DNA of 64,000 nt, from assembly GCA_018268715.1 (NCBI GenBank), contig JAFDVZ010000020.1:124001-188000 (forward strand), written 5' to 3'. The notes beneath the pieces were generated by a model that had not been told where the DNA came from, made no database searches, and saw only the letters and a program-made list of their open reading frames with translations. The DNA is from Acidobacteriota bacterium. GTDB taxonomy: Bacteria; Acidobacteriota; Terriglobia; Bryobacterales; Bryobacteraceae. Position numbers and translations under genes: made by a program. Positions 36,185-45,067 of this stretch are shown one piece after another. Within the stretch, counting starts at the first letter, position 1. The number at the start of each line of letters is the position of its first letter.

Positions 36185-38935
36185 TCAGAAAAATGAGTAA
36201 CTAACGCCGATCTGAAAAGTGCGGCCAAGGCGATAGTCACGCTGCACGAAGCTGCCCTGCATCCAGCGGTAGTCGTTGTCGCCAAGATTCTCCGCTTCGA
36301 ACTGGAGATTGCAGCGACCCCTTTCGCCGAACGAGTAACGGTAGACGAAGTCCAGATAGGTGTTGCCTTCCTGATAGATATCCGGCAGTTTGAATGTTCC
36401 GACATCGCTGATCCGGCGGGACGCGTAGTTCACGAAGAACTTCGCGTCGCTACGCCACGCCGGCCTCGCCCACTGCAACACCGCATTCGCGAGATAGCGC
36501 GACTGCCCCAGCAGAGGACGTTTCTGGGACGTGATGATGGTGGCGTCCTCCGGCTTGATCTCAATGTTGGAATCCACCAGAGTGAAGTTCGCCGAAACGG
36601 CGTAGTCTTTGAGCCGCCGGCTGAAGGACGCCAGAGAGCGTCGGAACTCGAGTTCCATGCCAACATTGCGCGCACCCTGAGCATTGACGAAGGTCTGGCG
36701 AAGGTCGTTCGACGGGACGATGGTCTGCTCGATGGGATTCGTGAAGGTCTTCGCGAAGAAACTGGCGGCGATCACCTGATTGCTTCCGGTGAACCACTCC
36801 CAACGCGCGTCGTAATTATTGATGACGGCACGCTGCAACTCCGGATTTCCCTGTGTAACAAATCCGCCCAGCACGTTATTGAAGTCGAATGGCGATAACT
36901 CACGGAAGTCCGGACGGGAAACGGTCCGGCTATAGGACAACCGGAAGTTCTGTCGTCCGGAGATGGCGTAGATGACATTCACGGCCGGCGCGGGATCCCG
37001 GTTCGCGAGGCCCGCCCTTACCGGCGTCGCGTTCGGCACACGATTGTCCACCGTGGTCACAATCTGCTCCGCATCTTCCACTCGAACCCCGCCTTCGACG
37101 CGCCACCGCGGGCCCAGGCTGAGATCCACCATGGCGTAACCCGCGTGGATGTTCATCTCGGCGGAGTAGGTGTCGGTGCCACGCGTGAACTCGTTAATCT
37201 GGAAGCCGTCGGGACGGATATTGGAGGCGGCGAAGAGGTCGTTACTCGGCAGGTAAAGGTTCAGAGTTGAGAAGTTCTGCGGCGAGAACTGGAACCGTCG
37301 AGCGTTGAAGTCTCGCCGGCGCACGGTGACCCGAACTCCGGTCTTGAACAGACCCGATATTCCACCCTTGAAGAATGGAATGCTGTAATCCGCCTGGGGT
37401 TCGTAGATGCGATCGTTCAGGTCAGTGAAGAAGCGGAGACCCGATGAGCCGGAGGCCGCAAAGATGTAGCGGCCATCGGGCACCTGGTTGCGGATCACCT
37501 CGCGCAGATCGGGTTCGTTACGCCCCGAATTGGAATAGGTGAACTGCCAGTGCACGAGACTGTTGCGGAGTCCCGGGAACGAATGGTCGCCTTCCACGCC
37601 CGTAGAGAACAGCGAGCGTTCGACGTACCGGAGCCGTTCGGCCGACAGGTAAGAGTCGACGCCGCCATCGTAGCCAGAGAACTCGCGTGCGGTCTTTTCG
37701 CCTTCGTGCGTATAAGTATTGAGGAAGACCAGTTTATGGTTCGGAGTCAACCGCACCGCGCCGTTCAGGATGACGCCCATCCGAGCCTCTTCCGAATACT
37801 CGTGAAACTCCGGATATTCGGTAAAGATGATAGGGCTACCAGCGCCCTGCCGAAGGTAGCGCTGTAACTCGTTCTGCGTCTGTGGCTTATTGGAGAAGGT
37901 GAACGCGCCTACGATGCCGAACCGGCCGAACGTCCCGCCGCCGGCCGCGGACCAATCCACAGCCGGACGCATCGAGCCAATCGCCGTAGGCTGCCAATTG
38001 TCGGAGAAGGCGCGCCCGAATGATTGCAGCTCGCTCTTGCTGAACTGCCCTGGAAAAAGGCGGGCGTCGCTGGGAATCGCGGAAGGAAGCGATCGCGCGC
38101 CGGATCCGAATCCGAAGAAATCCGACGCTCCGCCACCCGGGTAAGTCAGAAACCGGTCGAAGCTTGTGACGGTATTGAAGGTGGTCTTGGTGGAGATATT
38201 GAATACGCGCTGAGTGGGGAACTCGATCGTTCGCAACTGGACCAGGCCGCCTGAGAATTCGGCCGGCAGGTCCGGCGAATACGTCTTCGCAATCTTAATG
38301 TTCTCGATTAGTCCCGCTGGGAACAAATCCAGTGGAACCACGCGCTTTTCCGGCTCCGTGGTCGGGATCAGAGCGCCGTTCAACTGCGTCGCGCTGTAAC
38401 GTTCCCCAAGGCCGCGGACGTACACGAACCCGCTGCCAACCACGCTCACGCCGGTCACCTTCTGCAGCGCACCGGCGGCGTCCGACGACACGCCCGTGGC
38501 CAGTTCATCACGACCGATCCCATCGCTCACCACAGCCGACAGTTTCCGTTCCTGCAGCATCGCCTCGGCCGTCGCCTCAATCGCTCCAACGCTGCTAACC
38601 ACCTCAACCGTGGTTGTTACGGAGAGATTTGAGAGCACAGTGCTCGCCTCGGTCAACTCCCGAGCCTTGACCGCCACGCCAGTGACATCGACCGGCGCAT
38701 AGCCGCGTGCGCTGAACCGCAGCACGTAGGTTCCGGGCGACAGCGCGAACGTGAACCGCCCATCCGTGTCGGTCACATTCGAGTCGCTCGTCGAACCGTT
38801 GATCGCAATCGATGCGCCAACAACCGGTCTGCCGGTCTGACTGTCAAGAACGCTTCCGGCGACAGTCCCAGTTTCAGTCTGGGCGAGCAAGGCGGCGTGA
38901 CTCAGAATGATCGCCAGCAATATTCTACTGGACAA
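36185..38935 (-). CDS. TonB-dependent outer-membrane receptor
   Basis: A 916-residue protein: signal peptide (MSSRILLAIILSHAALLAQ), a carboxypeptidase-regulatory-like domain (GTVAGSVLDSQTGRPVVGASI), a plug (AGALQKVTGVSVVGSGFVYVRGLGERYSATQLNG) and a beta-barrel ending in the aromatic VSYSFF expected for outer-membrane insertion. It resembles receptors that import oligomers or siderophores with ExbBD/TonB energy. The coding region overlaps the end of the upstream TIGR03437 gene by 11 bases. The substrate is unknown; the surrounding enzymes suggest a plant-derived compound but do not prove it. Confidence 0.92.
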   Translation of the reverse strand: MSSRILLAIILSHAALLAQTETGTVAGSVLDSQTGRPVVGASIAINGSTSDSNVTDTDGRFTFALSPGTYVLRFSARGYAPVDVTGVAVKARELTEASTVLSNLSVTTTVEVVSSVGAIEATAEAMLQERKLSAVVSDGIGRDELATGVSSDAAGALQKVTGVSVVGSGFVYVRGLGERYSATQLNGALIPTTEPEKRVVPLDLFPAGLIENIKIAKTYSPDLPAEFSGGLVQLRTIEFPTQRVFNISTKTTFNTVTSFDRFLTYPGGGASDFFGFGSGARSLPSAIPSDARLFPGQFSKSELQSFGRAFSDNWQPTAIGSMRPAVDWSAAGGGTFGRFGIVGAFTFSNKPQTQNELQRYLRQGAGSPIIFTEYPEFHEYSEEARMGVILNGAVRLTPNHKLVFLNTYTHEGEKTAREFSGYDGGVDSYLSAERLRYVERSLFSTGVEGDHSFPGLRNSLVHWQFTYSNSGRNEPDLREVIRNQVPDGRYIFAASGSSGLRFFTDLNDRIYEPQADYSIPFFKGGISGLFKTGVRVTVRRRDFNARRFQFSPQNFSTLNLYLPSNDLFAASNIRPDGFQINEFTRGTDTYSAEMNIHAGYAMVDLSLGPRWRVEGGVRVEDAEQIVTTVDNRVPNATPVRAGLANRDPAPAVNVIYAISGRQNFRLSYSRTVSRPDFRELSPFDFNNVLGGFVTQGNPELQRAVINNYDARWEWFTGSNQVIAASFFAKTFTNPIEQTIVPSNDLRQTFVNAQGARNVGMELEFRRSLASFSRRLKDYAVSANFTLVDSNIEIKPEDATIITSQKRPLLGQSRYLANAVLQWARPAWRSDAKFFVNYASRRISDVGTFKLPDIYQEGNTYLDFVYRYSFGERGRCNLQFEAENLGDNDYRWMQGSFVQRDYRLGRTFQIGVSYSFF

Positions 38936-39665
38936 ACAGAGCTACCTCGTTTGAATCCACGCCATCGATGAACACACGTACGGGAACACGGCCCGTGATG
39001 AAGCTTTGGTCTGGAATGAAGACGTTGATCTGCCACAGTCCGGGCGCGTCCGGATTCAATCCGCTGAATTGCACCTGGGACTCCACGCCGGCAATGAACA
39101 CCTGCGGCGTCGATCGTGTCGTTGCCAGCGGACTCCCGGGCGCCGCGCCGTCGGCGGGCTGCCGGCTGAGCGTTCCAGGCCCGGTCGCGTAGATCGAAAC
39201 GACTTCACCGCGTTTGGCTGGACTTGACGAACTATTCTCCGTAACGCCGTCCTGATTTCGCACGGCCGCCCTTGGCGGAGTCTGGGTGTCCTTAATGAAA
39301 ATGCCAGGCGCGGCCGACATGACCCGCACGGAGCCGGTCACCGTACCTGAAGGCAGCGTTACGGTCACAGGACGAATGCCGGCAGCCGCGGAATATGGGA
39401 TGAGGAACGTGATCTGGGTGGAGCGGACATCATAGAGAGGAGCATCGACTCCGTCGATCGTGACCTTCACTCCACCGAGCGTCTTAGGCAATGGGAACGC
39501 TGTCGCCGTCGTCGTCGACACGCCTGTGAAGGAGCCGAACGCTGCGACCCAGGAGCCCGCGCTCACTGGCTGATCGCCACGAAAGCTCGCGCCATTCACA
39601 ATTGCAATCTGCGCCTGCGCCGCGGCGCACAGGCACAGGGCCGTCAAAAGAATCTTATTGGACAT
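38925..39665 (-). CDS. Stand-alone TIGR03437 (Solibacter C-terminal domain) exported protein
   Basis: A 246-residue protein with signal peptide MSNKILLTALCLCAAAQA. The mature region is a single TIGR03437-type domain, seen from IAIVNGASF, AGSWVAAFG, LPKTLGGVKVTIDGVDAPL and QITFLIPYSAAAG to the second half GEVVSIYATGPG. This domain is characteristic of Solibacter and relatives, usually at the C-terminus of large secreted proteins; here it is alone and encoded just before a TonB receptor. The ATG at 39665 starts the signal peptide. Function unknown; a surface or periplasmic binding role is inferred. Confidence 0.85.
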   Translation of the reverse strand: MSNKILLTALCLCAAAQAQIAIVNGASFRGDQPVSAGSWVAAFGSFTGVSTTTATAFPLPKTLGGVKVTIDGVDAPLYDVRSTQITFLIPYSAAAGIRPVTVTLPSGTVTGSVRVMSAAPGIFIKDTQTPPRAAVRNQDGVTENSSSSPAKRGEVVSIYATGPGTLSRQPADGAAPGSPLATTRSTPQVFIAGVESQVQFSGLNPDAPGLWQINVFIPDQSFITGRVPVRVFIDGVDSNEVALFVQ

Positions 39666-40003
39666 GGGTGTTGTGAGGTTCCAGAGGAATGTTCCGACCT
39701 GGCTGCATTGAGTCCTTGAGACTAGTGGCTGGGTAGACGCACTTATAGCGCGCCCCTTGATCGGCACTGGGCCCGGTTAGGGCCGAGTACGCGGTCGCCA
39801 CATGACTGAGACTACAGGAGGGTGATTACAACGCAGTTACGTCTTGATTACGGGACAATGCTAGGGGAGCTATCGTTTGCCGACACACGCTAGCCAATGG
39901 ATAGGTTCATCTACCTGTCCATCGGCCGGATGCAGGACGACTGGCGCGGTGATCCAACACCCCATCATCGCTCACGCCGCGAACAGAGACTGAGAGTTTC
40001 CGG
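39666..40003. other. Non-coding spacer upstream of the TIGR03437-TonB unit
   Basis: No gene with coding character was found on either strand in these 338 bases. On the minus strand it must hold the promoter of the TIGR03437/TonB/beta-helix unit; a TATAAG-like hexamer lies within CTATAAG about 90 bases upstream of the start, but no convincing -35 partner was seen. On the plus strand the end carries the 3' side of the Gfo/Idh gene (stop at 40004). Confidence 0.5.
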
Positions 40004-41383
40004 TCAGCTAATCTCGGCATGCTTCGCCAACACCGCGTCGGTGCCATACGGAGCCCGCTGGGTCCGCGACAAAGTAGCATTCGCCTCGTCGTCGTTCACG
40101 AACCGCTCAATGGCTGGGTCCCACCGAAGGGTCCTGCCCAGGCGCATCGCAGCCCACGCCAACAAGCAGGCGCTGCAGGACCGGTGCCCCGCCTCAACCG
40201 GCGCCGCCGGAGCCTGACGGGTGCGAATGCTCATCAGCCAATCAAGATGATGATCATTGCCGGGACTTTCATGCAAATGGGTTTCGTTCGCGCCGATCCC
40301 GCCGCTCAAAATCCTGGGATCGCTGGCGTTCAGCGTGTTGTCCCGAACGCCTGGCGTGTACTTGCCGCGAGTCACCCAAATCCAACCATTGTCGCCGATG
40401 AACCGCACACCGTTCGGGTACTTCTCGCTAATAAACATGGTCACGCCGTTGGCGTAGCGGGCCATCACATGATATGGCCCGTGAACGTCCCACAACCCCT
40501 TCTTGGGAAACTCGGCGTTCGCCGACACCTCAATGGGGCCCGACTCCTCCAGATTCATCGCCCAGTGCGCGATATCGATATGATGCGCCCCCCACCCCGT
40601 GATCATGCCCGCACCGAACTGCTCACAACGAAGCCAACCAGGCCGATCGTAGCGGACCCGAGGCGCCGACGCCTGCGGGTGCACCCGCTTCTCCGTGTAG
40701 TAGACCTCCGGCGTCGAGCCAAGCCACATATCGTAATTCAAATTCGACGGGACCGGCATCTTCGACTCCTCATCGCCAGCCGGATCCACTGGCAGACCGA
40801 TGAAGACTTGCCGCAACGCACCAATCCGGCCGTTACGCACTAACTCGCAAGCGTAGCGGAACTGAGGATCCGACCGTTGTTGGCTCCCCAGTTGCAGTAT
40901 TCTGCCCGACTTCTTCACTACATCCGCCATCTGGCGACCTTCCCTAATCGTCAGAGAAGCGGGTTTCTGAAGGTAGACGTCCTTTCCGGCAAGCGACGCC
41001 TCCATCGCCGGCTGTGCGTGCCAATGATCGGGAGTGCTGATGCAAACGGCGTCGATCGACTTATCCTCCAACATCTCACGATAGTCGCCACAGCTCTTCA
41101 ATCTCGAATACTTTCCGCCATATTTCTTCTCATAGGCGGACTCGATAAGTTGCTTGGCGTCCGCCAGACGCACCGTGTCGAGGTCGCACACCGCCACATA
41201 CTGCGCTTCGGCGCTATTCCTCAAGACGCCGGCGATCTCGGAGCCCCGCGCGATCCGTCCACATCCAATCTGCGCCACCTGAATCCGGTTGCTGGGCGCG
41301 GTTTGTCCCAGGACTCTGGACGGCACAATCGAAGGAAAGCCGGAAACTATGGCGGCACTTAGAAACTGGCGTCGTGTACTCAC
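40004..41383 (-). CDS. Tat-exported Gfo/Idh/MocA-family oxidoreductase
   Basis: A 459-residue protein with an RR-containing Tat signal (STRRQFLSAAIVSGFPSIV). The Rossmann domain starts IQVAQIGCGRIARG; VCISTPDHWHAQPAMEASLAGKDVYLQKP is the Gfo/Idh/MocA signature with the DHWH motif seen in exported members, and the C-terminal alpha/beta domain includes GWGAHHIDIAHW. Family members oxidise or epimerise sugar alcohols and glycosides with bound NAD(P). The start is GTG 41383, overlapping the preceding stop as GTGA. It is the last gene of the five-gene operon. Confidence 0.88.
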   Translation of the reverse strand: MSTRRQFLSAAIVSGFPSIVPSRVLGQTAPSNRIQVAQIGCGRIARGSEIAGVLRNSAEAQYVAVCDLDTVRLADAKQLIESAYEKKYGGKYSRLKSCGDYREMLEDKSIDAVCISTPDHWHAQPAMEASLAGKDVYLQKPASLTIREGRQMADVVKKSGRILQLGSQQRSDPQFRYACELVRNGRIGALRQVFIGLPVDPAGDEESKMPVPSNLNYDMWLGSTPEVYYTEKRVHPQASAPRVRYDRPGWLRCEQFGAGMITGWGAHHIDIAHWAMNLEESGPIEVSANAEFPKKGLWDVHGPYHVMARYANGVTMFISEKYPNGVRFIGDNGWIWVTRGKYTPGVRDNTLNASDPRILSGGIGANETHLHESPGNDHHLDWLMSIRTRQAPAAPVEAGHRSCSACLLAWAAMRLGRTLRWDPAIERFVNDDEANATLSRTQRAPYGTDAVLAKHAEIS

Positions 41384-42945
41384 TGGTCCCCCATCGCCCA
41401 CAGGATCCCGCCGAGAATGTGCCGGTACAGGATCGGATTCGCATACGATTCTTTGTTGTGCCCGAGAGACGTGTAAAACTCACGTCCCCCGTCGGCCTCC
41501 AGGGTCCAAGCCAGCGGCAAGGACTCGCGCACCAGACCGAACGGGTGTCTCTCTCGCTGATTATCGTCGAGTCTGGTCGGATTTGTTGTTAGCAGCGGAT
41601 GCAGGTCGGGATTCAAGTACTGCAAATGATAACACTCATCCTCCCACTCGAAGTCCGCCTGCATGTGTCTCGTCGAAAAGTGGGACCGGTCCGCCACATG
41701 AATCGTGAACTTCTGGAATTTCGGATGGTACAAGAACGATCCACCGAGGACGCGCCAGAAGTAGGGCCAACTGCGCTCCGAACCTGAAGCCGAGTGGATG
41801 CCAACGAATCCTCCGCCCGATTGAATGAACCGCCGGAAAGCGTCGCGCTGGCTGTCATCGGTGAACGCCTCGTTGTTGCTGTTCGAGAATACGATGGCCT
41901 TGTACTGTTTCAGATTCTCATCCGCGAAGGAGGTCGGGGCATCGCTCACCTCAACGCCGAATCCATTCTCAGCGCCCATCCTCTTGATCGCGGCGACGCT
42001 CGCGGCGATGTTGTCGTGAACGTAGCCTTTGCCGTCGTTCGTGTAGTTCCTCGTGTACACCAGCACCTTGCGCGCCAGCGCCGCGCCGCCTCCACTCACC
42101 AACGTGATGCGGAACTTGAGCGTCAGCGGAGCGCTCGCAGTGAGCGTATAGGGCCGCAACCCCGGGAAATCAACGCCAAGAAACCCATAATGGCGAAGAC
42201 ACCACCCGCTCGCGCCACCCGGATTCCCGGCATCGATGGTGATGCGAGCCCCGGCGCGCTTATCGCCAAAATCACCGGTCAACTCGGCCCATTGCTTCGG
42301 GACGAGGTCGCTATCCTTGACGTTCGCCTCACCGGCGGTGTCAATCACCGTGCCGGTCCGCGGCGCAAACCGGATATTGAATCCGCCGTAGCCCTTGCCC
42401 GAGTCTTTCGTTCCGGCGATCTGAACCGGATCGCCCGTAGCGCGGATCTTCAGCGTGAAATCCAGGTTCCGCCGTCCACCGACGACCGGATGCGCCACGA
42501 TCTCCATGTCATCCTCGACAACCTTGCGATCCCCGAGATACCAGCCCTCCCGAAACCCGAGCACCGCGTGATCCCGGTCCGCCTCCCTGCGATTCCACTT
42601 CTCGAACCGCGCCAGCATTCCTTTGATCGTCCAAAGATCATAGGTCTTGCCGTCAACAGTGACTTCCGGCCACATCCAACTCACCCCGCGGTGATGGTAA
42701 TGGTCTTTCGGAAAGTCATCCGTGATCACGGCTCCGTTCGGCGCCCACACAGGATGCAGGTAACAGCACCGCGCCCGGTCCGATGGCACGCCATCTCTGA
42801 GCATAATCCCGTGGTTGTACACGAACACCGGGGCGCCGTTATCGGTTAGCTCAAGCGACTTGCCGTCAACCTCGCGAAAAGCAAACTGCCCCATCCCCAC
42901 CGCATGCAGTAAAGCTGCCGCCAAGGCCACACGGAAGACGATCAC
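41380..42945 (-). CDS. DUF6807-ThuA fusion protein, exported
   Basis: A 521-residue protein. After a signal peptide (MIVFRVALAAALLHAVGMG) residues ~20-285 form a DUF6807 (PmoA-family) domain, seen in NHGIMLRDGV and DHYHHRGVSWMW. Residues ~290-521 form a ThuA-like domain of the class I glutamine-amidotransferase fold (KVLVYTRNYTNDG, VFSNSNNEAFTDDSQ, GFVGIHSASG), as in trehalose-utilisation proteins. Each is common in sugar operons; the fusion couples them. The GTG at 42945 overlaps the upstream stop as GTGA. Function is unknown, probably processing an oxidised sugar. Confidence 0.82.
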   Translation of the reverse strand: MIVFRVALAAALLHAVGMGQFAFREVDGKSLELTDNGAPVFVYNHGIMLRDGVPSDRARCCYLHPVWAPNGAVITDDFPKDHYHHRGVSWMWPEVTVDGKTYDLWTIKGMLARFEKWNRREADRDHAVLGFREGWYLGDRKVVEDDMEIVAHPVVGGRRNLDFTLKIRATGDPVQIAGTKDSGKGYGGFNIRFAPRTGTVIDTAGEANVKDSDLVPKQWAELTGDFGDKRAGARITIDAGNPGGASGWCLRHYGFLGVDFPGLRPYTLTASAPLTLKFRITLVSGGGAALARKVLVYTRNYTNDGKGYVHDNIAASVAAIKRMGAENGFGVEVSDAPTSFADENLKQYKAIVFSNSNNEAFTDDSQRDAFRRFIQSGGGFVGIHSASGSERSWPYFWRVLGGSFLYHPKFQKFTIHVADRSHFSTRHMQADFEWEDECYHLQYLNPDLHPLLTTNPTRLDDNQRERHPFGLVRESLPLAWTLEADGGREFYTSLGHNKESYANPILYRHILGGILWAMGDQ

Positions 42946-44135
42946 AATTCCCCTTTCGCTAACTTCTCCTCATCCGGCTCGACGCCGAGTCCGGCCCCGC
43001 CTGGAACCTCCAACGCGCCGTCTTTGAGCTTGAACGGATTCTTGAGATAACTGCTCGCAAGAAACTGAAGGCCGTTGAGCGCTGCCGGAAATTTCAAGTG
43101 ATAGGCCCCAAACAGTTGTAGCGACGCCGCCAGTGAGACATCCGGATCAGTCAGCCCGCTACCGAGAAACAACAGGCCGCCCTGTTCGAGAATCTCGATC
43201 TGGCGGCGCGCGTCCCAAAGACCCGCAGTCCTCGCCGGCTTCATGGCGACGCCGTCCAGCAGGCCCAGTCGGATAAACTCCACCAGTTCGATGGATGAGA
43301 CGACGCCCTCATCGAAGATGATCGGCAACGCCCCCTGCTGTTTCAACTCGCGCAATCCCGTAAGGCGATTCGGCGGTATCGGCTGCTCCCACACGTTCGC
43401 GCCCAGGTCCGCGAATCGCGGCGCGAGTTTCAACGCAGTGGCAAGATCATAGCCTCCGTTGGCGTCCAGCCACAGGAACGCCTCCGGCGCGCTTCGCTTC
43501 ACCAATTTGCACAGCTCGATGTCGAACTTCGGTTCCGGCCCCACTTTCAGATTGAAGTGCTTATACCCGCGACTCTGTCCGTCTCGCATAACATCGGCGG
43601 CCTCGTCCAACGTCCGAGCATTTACAGTCCAGCTCAACGTGACGCGGTCCAACGATTTGCGCCCCCACAACTCTGGTACGGACCGTTTGGTCAACTTCCC
43701 CATCAAGTCATGCAACGCAAGGTCAACGCCGGCCTTGGCGATCGGCATCCCCGTAGAAAAGGACGGCGCTATGGCCTTCGACATCGCCTGGTGGGCGCCG
43801 GCAAGATCGAACGGGTTCCTTCCGATGAGAGCCGGCGCCAGATACTCCCGTAGCGTCGACACCACCGACTCTGGAGTCTCATAACTCCAACTCGGTACGG
43901 GCACGCTCTGTCCCCACCCGGCAGTCCCGTCCTCACAGGTGATCTTAACGAAGACCGACGGACGCTCCGGCTTGGGGAAGAACTTGAAGTACGCGGCGAC
44001 CTTATAGGGCGCTGGTAGGACCTCTATCCGAGTAATCGCAGGCGCCGGTTGCCCCGCCAACGCCGCCAGCGGCGCCAAGCCTTGTGACGCCGCGGCCATC
44101 GCCGAAGATAACATCTCGCGCCGGTTCAATCTCAC
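42942..44135 (-). CDS. Exported enolase-superfamily (mandelate racemase-like) enzyme
   Basis: A 397-residue enzyme with an RR-containing N-terminal signal (MRLNRREMLSSAMAAASQG). The barrel has metal ligands in WLDANGGY, WEQPIPP and IFDEGV, and an opposite-face Lys in GVAMKPART. In the KxK position the sequence is NLKVG, so the first lysine is Asn; this fits a one-base or dehydratase-type member rather than a classical racemase. Family members dehydrate sugar acids or epimerise. The GTG at 44135 overlaps the upstream stop as GTGA. Substrate cannot be named. Confidence 0.82.
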   Translation of the reverse strand: MRLNRREMLSSAMAAASQGLAPLAALAGQPAPAITRIEVLPAPYKVAAYFKFFPKPERPSVFVKITCEDGTAGWGQSVPVPSWSYETPESVVSTLREYLAPALIGRNPFDLAGAHQAMSKAIAPSFSTGMPIAKAGVDLALHDLMGKLTKRSVPELWGRKSLDRVTLSWTVNARTLDEAADVMRDGQSRGYKHFNLKVGPEPKFDIELCKLVKRSAPEAFLWLDANGGYDLATALKLAPRFADLGANVWEQPIPPNRLTGLRELKQQGALPIIFDEGVVSSIELVEFIRLGLLDGVAMKPARTAGLWDARRQIEILEQGGLLFLGSGLTDPDVSLAASLQLFGAYHLKFPAALNGLQFLASSYLKNPFKLKDGALEVPGGAGLGVEPDEEKLAKGEL

Positions 44136-45067
44136 CTCCGCCTGCCAATCGGAGGACGCCTTGGCATTTCCTCCGGATCCGGGAAGTTCAGCTTCTCACT
44201 CATCGCCTTCCAAGCCGAGTAGGACTTCTCAAGATTGTTCTGAATATCGCCAGGAACCTGGTAGCACTGCAACCCGATCGGCCCCGTATAACCGGCGGCG
44301 TTCAATGCTCGCAGAAACCCGGCGACATTGAAGTCCCCCTCGCCGAGCCGCGTGATCGCGGACCCGGCGATTCCGTTGATGCTGACCAAGTAGATATCCG
44401 GCACGATATCTTTCAGTAACTGCGAAAAGCTGAAGTCCTGCATTCCGCAACGCTGCCGGTGAAACTCCACTGTGTGATACAAATTCAGCGCCGTCCCGAC
44501 GTTACCGCGACCCGCCTTGCGGATGAGTCGGATCGCATCCGGAGTGGTTTCGACATAGAATCCAATGTGCGGATACAGGCAAACCCGTAGGCCCGCCTTC
44601 GCCGCCAGGTCGGCCACCTGCCGGATGTTCTCCACCGCACGGTCCTCCGCTTTGGCGCCGTGTCCGCGAACGGTCAGCAGCAGCATGGTCTCGCGTCCGC
44701 GCAGTTGTTCGATGGCTTTGGCGATGCCCGGATCGATTCGCGGCCCCGTATCGTCGACGAACGAGTGCACGTATACGCTGAGCAACCGCAATTGCCGGGC
44801 CTGCAACTCCTTCTGAACCTCCGGTATCCTCTCTGTCCCGGTATAAACCGCCATCCCCGCATAGCCAGTGGCCTTAAGCATCGCCGCCTGCTGGTCAAGT
44901 GGCAGTTTCTGGTCGCGACCCGTGCCATTGTCGAAAGCGAACAGATCTGGAGACAGCACCACCGGCGCCGGCGCGGGAGATCGCATCTCGACACGCGGCG
45001 GCATGCGGGTTTGCGTCTGTGCGGCCACGGCCAGCATCCAGCAATTAAGAAGTATGACGTGGCGCAT
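44132..45067 (-). CDS. Exported sugar phosphate isomerase/epimerase-like TIM barrel
   Basis: A 311-residue protein with a signal sequence (MRHVILLNCWMLAVAAQ) and a xylose-isomerase-like (AP_endonuc_2) TIM barrel: AMLKATGYAGMAVYTG, LYPHIGFYVETTPDAIRLI, VGTALNLYHTVEF and a C-terminal YTGPIGLQCYQVPGD. Relatives isomerise sugars; in exported clusters they have been linked with 3-keto-glycoside chemistry together with Gfo/Idh enzymes. It overlaps the upstream oxidoreductase gene by 23 bases and the downstream enolase-like gene by 4. Confidence 0.8.
   Translation of the reverse strand: MRHVILLNCWMLAVAAQTQTRMPPRVEMRSPAPAPVVLSPDLFAFDNGTGRDQKLPLDQQAAMLKATGYAGMAVYTGTERIPEVQKELQARQLRLLSVYVHSFVDDTGPRIDPGIAKAIEQLRGRETMLLLTVRGHGAKAEDRAVENIRQVADLAAKAGLRVCLYPHIGFYVETTPDAIRLIRKAGRGNVGTALNLYHTVEFHRQRCGMQDFSFSQLLKDIVPDIYLVSINGIAGSAITRLGEGDFNVAGFLRALNAAGYTGPIGLQCYQVPGDIQNNLEKSYSAWKAMSEKLNFPDPEEMPRRPPIGRRR

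Noticed and set aside
39897..40217. 106-codon plus-strand open frame over the end of the Gfo/Idh gene
   Set aside because: Overlaps the opposite-strand coding end and has no pattern or ribosome site.
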